Positions 56,101-64,000 of a DNA stretch of 64,000 nt are shown in pieces. The position numbers and the translations under genes are program-made. Each line of letters starts with the position of its first letter. Position 1 is the first letter of the stretch. This DNA comes from Dipylidium caninum (lineage: Eukaryota; Platyhelminthes; Cestoda; Cyclophyllidea; Dipylidiidae): contig QEYB01001046.1 of NCBI GenBank assembly GCA_017562135.1, positions 1,736,001-1,800,000 of the forward strand. The letters are read 5' to 3'. Under the pieces are notes generated by a model that made no database searches, was not told the DNA's origin, and saw nothing but the letters and a program-made list of their open reading frames with translations.

Positions 56101-59100
56101 CACCAATGGATTTCCGATAGTCAATGAGGTGAACTGGGACGCTGTCATCAAAGTATTACCTGTGTGGAAACTTTCGATCTATTTCCCTATTCCTTCGTGT
56201 ATCTCAATGTAGCAACTCAAGCCATGTCCTACTTCATGAATTTATTCAAACAATAATTTTTGGGAAAGAGGCCTCAAGCGTATAAGCACAGTACTTCGGA
56301 TTTTTCTAGGTAGAAGCAATGCCTGAACAACTGGTTCTTCAATGACAACTCCCCATAATTTGTGAACCCCATGCTATCATAGTTTACTTTTAGTAGGATG
56401 CCTCAAACAATCCACCAGCGACATTGACTGAGTTTCAGGTGCCTTAATTTCGTTTATTTATCTGTCACCTGCCAAGTTGCAATGCCCCGAAGTGGCAGTG
56501 GTAGATTTACGGGCCGTTCGTGTTGAGAAACCTCCTTTCTGGGCTGCCTGATCTCAACTACGACACAGAGGAATTCTTATATTCAAGTAGTACTCGAGTG
56601 TTTTTGTCATGTTAACACGACAAGCACATGAAACTCACGATCTTATTGAGGGGTTAGATGAAAAGTTAGGACTCTTGGCACTTCCATTGCACACCTAATC
56701 GTCTCCTGGTTGGCTAATTGTGTCATCCCCGTAGCTTCAGATCTCGTATGATTTCATCGCCAATGTTCAGTCGCCTTTTCTCGACTCGCAGTTCCTCTGT
56801 TCAACCATACTGATACAGTGTATGCAATCAAATTTTGGAAAAGTCTTCTGCTAAACATATCTGCGTCCCTGTTGTTGCCATTCTCTTCTCTATGTGACCC
56901 TTATGGACAGAGGAGTCCAAATGCTTGGCCTTTTTGACTACAAAGAAAATGCCTTTAGGGTAAACACATAGTTTGATGAGTCGATGTAATAGCGTTGAAC
57001 TACTTATACTCGTCGGATAGTTTCTTAATAAGTCTTCCATCTGGGGAGTATGACCACTTCTTTATACTTTTTTTTCGTTTCTAAAAATGCCCACGAGATC
57101 CCTCAGGAAAGTTCATTGTATCTTCTTCGACAAGCTGCTTGAGGTTTTCATACGTCAAGAGGAGGCGGGCGACTCACATAATCTCAGCACGGATTGCGAT
57201 AAAATTCTACCTCATTACATATGGTTTCAGTGGTTGTCAAATTTCTCCTTCGCAGGTGACTCGTGACCGTCTTCTGTCGCGTTGGCCCGCTGAAGGACGC
57301 ACTGGGACCCGTGCCCCCCGGAACCCCCATCGGATCAGGTTACCCAGGAGGTGAGGCAGTGCTTTTCAGCTTTTTTTCCTGTGTTGCGCAGCATTTTAAT
57401 AAAAATAACAGGTAGTTCATAAAACTACGCGTCACTCTCCAATAAATTCCAATCCACATCTCCATCTAATTAAATTTTTCCATGCTCCCCGGTGCTCTAT
57501 TTTCTCACTTTACGCCTGTCTAACGCCTCATCTCTCACTCTCATCCCCTCGGTGCCTCCATACGACCTGTGCTGAAAATTTCGTGATTTCAATCTGGATT
57601 ATTTAGATTATCTTAGTGATAGCTTTGCATGAGTATGTTCAACAATCCTTGGAGGCATTTTTTTAATTTTCTATAGTGAGCAAGTACTTGGCCAATGGAT
57701 GGAGAGAGTGGTGATAAATTGTTTGCTGTCCAGAGAGAAATGGTGGATGTGGCAGGTCTAACCTCTTTCTAATCCTTTCTCTTCTCTCTCCTCCATCTTA
57801 CCTACCCTTACTGGAAAGTTATTTCTCTATCCTTAATTTTTTGCTCATCCAAAGGCTTAGAGAAGGTGACTTGTGTACATTCGATTGGAAGTAACTCGAA
57901 ATCAAGCTTATACATTACACAGATTGATGGTTCTCTCATCGCTATTTTTTCGAGTTCTGATGATATCGCCCCCCCCCCCTCCCCCCTCGCTCAGAAACAC
58001 TAATTTTCCTCTCCGCCTTGGGAGCATTGCACATCTACAAATTGCGAGGTATATCGCTCGGTCCCAGTGGACGCATAGGCAAACGGGGAAGACCGCCCCC
58101 AGCGTTCGACGAACAGGCAGTTCCACTGAGGAATCCCTATCCTATTTGGTGGGAAGAAGCGTAGCAGAGAGAACAGCTATAATTTGGGCAGCTGGGGACA
58201 CAAATAAGTTATAAAATTCCAAATTTGGTGGGGAGGAATTTAAAGTCTCCGCTGCGACGGTGGATGCTTCTTGTCTGTCGCCGCTGCTGCGCCAAATAAT
58301 GGAATTCATGAGGACGATGAAGGCGTGGCGCAGTGTGCCAGCCTCATGGCCGGATGCCATTTTTCTCTTAGCAAATGTTTTTTCTGTACACCACTCTTCT
58401 TTTCTACTTACCGTGAAGTTCCAGTGTGCTGATTGTCCTTCTCATGCTCCTGGAGATAGAGTCGCAGAAACGATTTACTGTCACTATTTTATGATAAAAC
58501 TTCAAATGTCAGTGTCAATTCATGGTGAGTGGGAGACTTTCCGAACTCAGTAACACACTTTTTGTCCTCATCGTTCCGTTTCTCGCATTGTTGTCTCCAA
58601 AGTTATCTGAAAGGACTCTTCCAGTTACCACTGGAAAATAACGCCACCTCAAAATTACCTTGCTAATTGGGTCTTTCTGGCTCCACTACAGTATGTGGGT
58701 TTACTGAGTCGATTCGAGTTCTCTCAGTGCTTGTTGCGCAGGTAATTATTTGGCTGAGACATCCAAAACCAACGTTTTTCTTCACCTTATAGCAAAAAAC
58801 TTCATTTCCTTCCGCTGCATGCGCGTTGTTTCGAAGATTTATTGAGTACGTAAATTGGCCTCTTTATACGTAAGAATTGAGTGAACTCGTGGCCAGCCTG
58901 GTGTTGCCACAGGGCCATACTTATAGCCGCTTTTCACATTCCCACTTGCCTGCCTCGCACCTGACATGATCTGGAAATATTCGCTTATCTCTGACTTTCA
59001 CTCAACAGATTATGAGGTATTTTGGCCTATGCTTGGGAATCGTCCTTCATTCTACTTTGATGTCGGACTTGACTCTTCCTCTTTCTCTCATCGCCTTGTT

Positions 59101-62100
59101 GACTAAAACCGTCTACTTCGAGTTCGTCTGCCACCCCCACTCTACCGTCGTCATTGCCGCGTGATGAGGAACCGCCTACTTTGTTGTCTGAAAAGTTCAA
59201 TCTAGACTCTGCTCCGTGGTTTGGTCCCCATGAAAAGCTTAAGAGCTCGACTTAAGAGTGGAGCTATTTTGCATCCCGTGTATTCATTTGGTCATCCAAA
59301 GTGTCCGTCCTTTAGGATTCGAATTTCAATTAAGTTTTGGACGGTCTGTGCCCCATCAAAGCGGTGAGGGAAGCCATGAGATTGATATTAACAGGACAGT
59401 TGTCCTTGAATGCTATCTCATGCACTGGCAGTTAATTTGATCTTAAAGCATGTGTAAGTAAGACTTGAGGTGGAGTATTCTTCCGAACTATCCCGAATGG
59501 CAGTATGAAGACATGAAGGAATCCTCAGCACCCTTCATCCAATCGATGTTCTGTTGTCAAATAAGGCAAACAGTGCATCTCTTCTTTCATTTCCAATATT
59601 TGTATGATCTAAAATCCTTGCCTCCATCTGTGGACACGCGATAGGGGATGTATTTTTTGTATCATTTAGTCAAATGCTTCATCAAGAGTTTTTCATTCAC
59701 TCAGAATGTTGAAATGAAGCATTTTTTCTTAAGAGAATTTATCATTCACCAAACAGGAAGTCTGAGGGACCACAATGCTTTAAACAGCGAAACTTAGTTC
59801 CTTCATTCCTTGTTCGGCCTCATCCACACTTCTTCCCCTTTCTCGTGCACATTCACGCAGATCCGGTGACGAAGCAGTACCTGGGGCTTTGCATGGACCC
59901 GATTTGGGGCTTTCCACCGGTGGTGCGTTCCTCCTGGGCCACGGCGCAAACCCTGTTGGAGGAGAAAGGCGTCAAGTTCGTGTGGTAAGTTGCCTCTAGG
60001 ACCAAGCCTCCTAACAGTCCAGATTATAGACTGTCTTTCTCCGACTCTTGCAGCCCCTGTTATTTTCTGGGCGCCTAAGGAAATACAACGAACCTTCCAA
60101 CCTTTTACAGTTGAGAGGCGCATCTGACACCTGTCTCTGTTGACTTGATCCTCTTCCCCCCCCCCCAATCTTGTCTTCGTGATTCTTTGCCCCTTCCGCG
60201 CTTATTTTTGCCTGTTGCCGGCAGAGTGCGCACGTCGTTTGAGTATCGCCTGTTCCTCGGTCAAGTGCTGCCTCCGACCATATTTCACCATTGACATTCG
60301 GTCACCTGCATCAGGCCACCTTTTTCGTTGCGCGCTCGCTGCACCCTCACACGAAGTGGCACACGAGTCGGACAAAATCACTTTGTTAATGTTTACGATC
60401 TGAAATCCCGCGTGAATTCACCTCCTACCGCCATATCGCCGAAATGCTTCACCACCGTGAAAAAAGGCATTTGTTCCTCTCTACCGACAGATCAAAGAGA
60501 TATGGCTATTTTTATTGCCATGGCGTTGTGATGGTATCACCGTGTACACAGCGTCGCCCTCGGGCGCTGCTCCACACTACACACCGTTCAGCGTCTCGTC
60601 TACCTGTCTCCAAAAATTCTGTTTGCGAGTGTGCAGGAAGCATCATTTACAGCCAAATTAAGAGAAACAGAGGGAAGTGATCCTTCCGTGATTCCTCATT
60701 TCTCCAGCGTACACGGCGACTTTGGGTGTGATTTGAACTTTGTCAAAATCCCATAAACCATGTGCTAAATAACCTGAAATTTTCATTTTCACTGTGGCAG
60801 AAGACAAGGTGTTCAATCTAGTGCTGAGGTCTCTCCTTTTTGATGACGACATGATTTACATCTGTATAGTTCGATTGTCCGGTTTTTTTGAAGAACTCGA
60901 GCCTCATTCGTGATTCTTACTTTGAAATCGACCCTACCATTTCAGCCATTTTGGCATGCAAAGATGATAATGGGAACTTTTGAACTAAACTACCTTCATT
61001 GAGAGCCTCTGTTGTAAAGTGGTGGCCGAGTAGTAGGCTTCTCCCATTTCGGTTGTGAAAATCTCAGCTCATTTTTTACCTGATCTGCTTTCACCGTATT
61101 CCCAAATCGCACATGTATGATTATTTTAAACTCTGGAGATGTAATGATAATTACTTAGGGGGCAAATATGGGATGGAATGCTGAGGAGTCGAAGGTCACA
61201 GAAATAAGGGAGAAAACATTATTTTTCCTCCCCCCCCCCCCTCTTTCCCTGCCCCGCCTCGCCCTCGCCCCTCACATTCCCTGCCATCTACCCCCACCCT
61301 CGAAAATTCAGGTCTTCTTATGCCGGTGTAAGTTTTCCATTTTAATATTTTATTTTCGATGCCGCCTAGAACTGGAAGGCGATGTCATTTCAAGCCAGCG
61401 TTTTTTTTGTACCCTTTCCTACCGGTGGTGTCATGGGGTCCTCGACTTCAGGGCTCCCAACTTGGACACACCAGAGGAAATCGGCCTGTGTAGCCCACCG
61501 TGAGGGACTGTGTAGCGGTGGCACATGACTTGCATCCCATCTATGCCGGTGTTAGATTAACATTTGGCCCTGAAGAAAGCCAGCCGCTGTCTACAACCGG
61601 GCCGGCTCAAGGGCTAACGTAGAAAATGAGAAGCCTTTAAGTAAAACTTAGCAGCCAAGAAACAGGCATGTTACCTTGCCACATGCATGTTGGCACATTC
61701 ACTTCGCACCTAGTGTCATGGGCGCCGACTACAGTTCGTACTAACCCACCGTAGAAACGTGTGAGGCGAATGGAGGGCTTCTGTCCACGGTGGCCTTCGC
61801 ATGTTTCGAGAGTGAGAGGCCAAAATGAGGTGTCACTTCCTCTAAAGGTGCGGTTATCCTTTTACATAAAATATCATGATGGCCACTAAACAGATAAACT
61901 TGCTCATACTTCATTGCTACTAACGAGACAGCGCCGTGTTGCCGGTGGCATGCGGCGCCACCTTTCAACTTCCGTGGAGTCAGCTCGACGGAGTGCGCTT
62001 AAGGAGTCTGTCGCTCAAATGGCAGCAATTTACTAAGTAAATTGATAGAAGAAAGGAGGAAGAGTTAGGCTCGTCTGTCGTGACCAAAGGGGTTGTAAGT

Positions 62101-63779
62101 CTACTTCGCTTAGTGAGAGGACTTATCTATGCCTTTCGTTGTACACATCTTTTATTGTGTCAAAAAACACCTCTTCGAGGTCGACGCGAACACGCCGGGT
62201 ATGAGTGACGTGATCGGCGATTGTGCCAAGTTGATGTGCTCATCAATCAAGCGCTATGAGCGCCACTGCTCCAGAAATCGCTCGCCTAACGAGAATGGAA
62301 GGGCTTGGTAACCCTTGCCAAAGCCTGAATCAGGCGTACGATTCATTTTTCAAGAGCCTGCCAAAACGGTCACTTTTTTAATTCCCGGTTGTTATCAACT
62401 CCTCCTCTTATATCCAACACTCAGTCTAAGGAAATTGCCTTTCCTTCCCCCTTCAGGAATGGAACTGGGACCATCCACACTCCACCCCTGACACGATGGC
62501 CCCAGGCCACATGTTTCCGCAAAGTAAAGCGTTAAACTGTAACAGCTCCGAGATAGATTCGAAGTGGTTCTGAACCTCCGCAGCAGTGTTTTTCTTATGG
62601 GTGCAAATTCCATACTTATCAGATTTTAGGCTGTGTAGAATTGGTTAGGACTACGGTGTAATCGGCGACCACTGTCGGCATCCTGAAGAAGAGTGTATCC
62701 CCTTCAGTCAACGACTACTTCTAAGTTAACCTTAATTTTCCTTGACCGGCTCCAATTAACTAACTTCTGCGGTTTCATTGCACTTTATCGGGAGTCCGAC
62801 TTCCTCTCTCACTCCTCACACTTTCTCAGACCTTACCAGGAAACCTTCATTCACCATTTAAAGTGCTTGTTTGGGTAGGAAGAAGTAACTTCGCCTGCTC
62901 CCAGTTAAGACTCCTTCTAGGAAGCCGCTTAACACCATCGGGACAACGAAGTCGGTAGACCATTTCACTTGCTTTATTTGTGTTGGCCACAGCGGTGTAC
63001 CGCATCAAAATTCGCCTCTTCAGACCTTAATGCGCTTTGGGCCATGACAGCCGACGGGCTGCGAGCAATATCAACGGCGACGGTAAGCATCCAGACGACA
63101 GTGCTGGAGGAATTGAGAAACAACCACGCCGGGAGAGTAACTTTCCACCGACTACTAGATTAGTGGGGAGTTTAGTGAAGTCCTCTAGTCAGAATGCTCT
63201 TCTGCATGTCTCTGTAAGGCCAAGTTTCCAAATTATCGACGGAAGCCACGTCGAGTGTCGTGTACAAATTGGCTTTCACTAAAAAATCACGCTGTTTTCA
63301 TTTGTCTTCTCTTAGTCCACAATTGACCGCCTCGTTAGGCGTGACCTTCCATCGGATGGACTGCGTTATGGCGGGGCTTGCGAGGCGTCAGTGGCGCTAC
63401 ATGTTTGCGCTGTGGCTCGAAAAAATTTGTCACACATGTATGTTGGGGGTCGGTGGGCTGCTAACGGATATGCCATACGGGAAAACGAGTGACACCAAGA
63501 TGCAGTGACTGGGGTTCTCTCAAGACTGAAGGACCCACTTTGTCAAATGCACGTACACTTCTTTGCTACTATAACCCTTTTTGTTCCCTCTCAAGGGAAG
63601 ATGAAGCAGAAGCCGAGACAGAGGCGAAAAGTAGGCGTCACAAACGCCATTCTGACGGGACGACGAAAATCTCCGAGTTCTTCAAGGCGACTACAACTAC
63701 TTCTCGCGCGGGACACCAGATGAAGCACCGACAGCCCTTCTTTGCCTCCATTGGCCTCTCCTCTGTGACAGACTTTTAG
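50172..63779 (+). CDS. RNASEH2A: Ribonuclease H2 catalytic subunit A (one apparent frameshift)
   Basis: RNase H2 removes ribonucleotides embedded in DNA and cuts RNA-DNA hybrids in the nucleus. Exons: 50172-50400, 50466-50700, 50780-50867, 52034-52171, 57256-57350, 59861-59984 and 63596-63779. Counting one surplus C in CCC at 57286-57288, they give 363 residues. Catalytic residues are kept: DEAGRG (Asp68, Glu69), VYVDT, and [17 protein letters not shown]. After the slip the text [14 protein letters not shown] and [19 protein letters not shown] is plain RNase H2A. The C-terminus holds TTKISEFF, similar to the PCNA-binding (PIP) motif at the same place in the human protein, and ends [16 protein letters not shown], aligned with the human tail that contacts the B and C subunits. 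The start at 50172 is chosen for its length; an in-frame ATG at 50130 is the alternative. The N-terminal extension is about 34 residues longer than human. Confidence 0.93.
52172..57255 (+). other. 5.1 kb RNASEH2A intron
   Basis: Donor AAG/GTGAGT and acceptor TTCGCAG, both in phase with family text. Minus-strand frames at 53460-54018 and 54928-55404 are the longest; the latter contains a helical, charged stretch ([19 protein letters not shown]) that I cannot assign, and it may be a transposon relic. No intact gene was seen. Confidence 0.5.
57351..59860 (+). other. 2.5 kb RNASEH2A intron with a C-rich tract
   Basis: It includes an interrupted poly-C block at about 57969-57988. Open frames at 57873-58553 are unrecognised. 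Confidence 0.5.
59985..63595 (+). other. 3.6 kb RNASEH2A last intron
   Basis: It separates VKFVW from EDEAEAE and splits a Trp codon (TG/G), as the alignment with the human C-terminus requires. It includes poly-C tracts near 60157 and 61230. No gene or clear transposon was recognised. Confidence 0.5.
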
Positions 63780-64000
63780 AATGGCCTTTTATCCAACGTT
63801 GTCCACTTATACACAGCTTAGTTTTGTGCTCAATTTTTTTGCCTGCTTGAACGGAACTAAAGTGTGAAACCGCCAACTGTGGGAGGTGGAGTAACTTTTG
63901 GGGAGAAGTCGGATCTGTTTCAGTGACGCGCTCTTCACTTCCTTAGTAGCGGACTCGCAGTGTGCGCAAGCATTTTGAGGGTGAGGATCAGTGGCACCCC
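63780..64000 (+). other. RNASEH2A 3' flank
   Basis: Presumed 3' UTR and downstream DNA up to the window edge. No canonical AATAAA was seen. Confidence 0.5.

Noticed and set aside
61019..61080. GTGGCCGAGTAGT, similar to the D-arm of a serine or leucine tRNA
   Set aside because: No downstream T-loop at the right distance and no closing stem; at most a tRNA-derived repeat relic.

Overview
This window is nuclear DNA of an animal. Its genes are split by GT-AG introns, intergenic spaces are 0.5-3 kb, and the products are standard animal proteins: a MINDY deubiquitinase, a DDX5/17 helicase, NUP50, NSUN7, NDUFAF2, GCN5/PCAF and RNASEH2A. Very short introns (36 and 38 nt in DDX5/17, and similar ones elsewhere) sit beside introns of several kb. 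With the wormy divergence of the proteins, this suggests a parasitic flatworm, perhaps a tapeworm. That placement is inference; no rRNA or mitochondrial marker is present. There are no bacterial operons, CRISPR arrays or convincing tRNA genes.

Layout, left to right. (1) 22-278, minus: the 5' exons of a gene that runs off the left edge. (2) 2213-10766, plus: MINDY1/2-type deubiquitinase; the first exon was not found. (3) 13606-14643, plus: an unassigned type I membrane protein with an MRH-like stretch and endosomal sorting motifs. (4) 15402-18022, minus: DDX5/DDX17 RNA helicase. (5) 19346-20771, plus: NUP50. (6) about 22695-33799, plus: NSUN7-like protein, with a dead mariner transposon in its third intron. 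(7) 35320-37817, minus: NDUFAF2. (8) 38286-41901, minus: a coiled-coil protein of about 850 residues. (9) 43215-48644, plus: GCN5/PCAF acetyltransferase. (10) 50172-63779, plus: RNASEH2A, with introns of 5.1, 2.5 and 3.6 kb.

The genes do not form one pathway. They are a housekeeping neighbourhood of nuclear and RNA-handling functions (helicase, nucleoporin, rRNA-methylase-like protein, histone acetyltransferase, RNase H2) plus ubiquitin and mitochondrial assembly factors. Two pairs are head to head with about 1.3 kb between start codons (DDX5/17-NUP50 and coiled-coil-GCN5), so shared divergent promoters are likely.

Two observations matter most. First, four genes (NUP50, NSUN7, the coiled-coil gene, RNASEH2A) are broken only by one-base slips in or near homopolymer runs. 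With those slips allowed for, every exon set sums to an open frame. This looks like assembly error rather than four pseudogenes, and an automatic annotation would split these genes. Second, the NSUN7-like protein has kept its fold along its length but lost the cysteines at both catalytic motifs, so it is probably a pseudoenzyme. All exon borders below were read by eye from splice signals, phase and remembered family alignments; no search was run.
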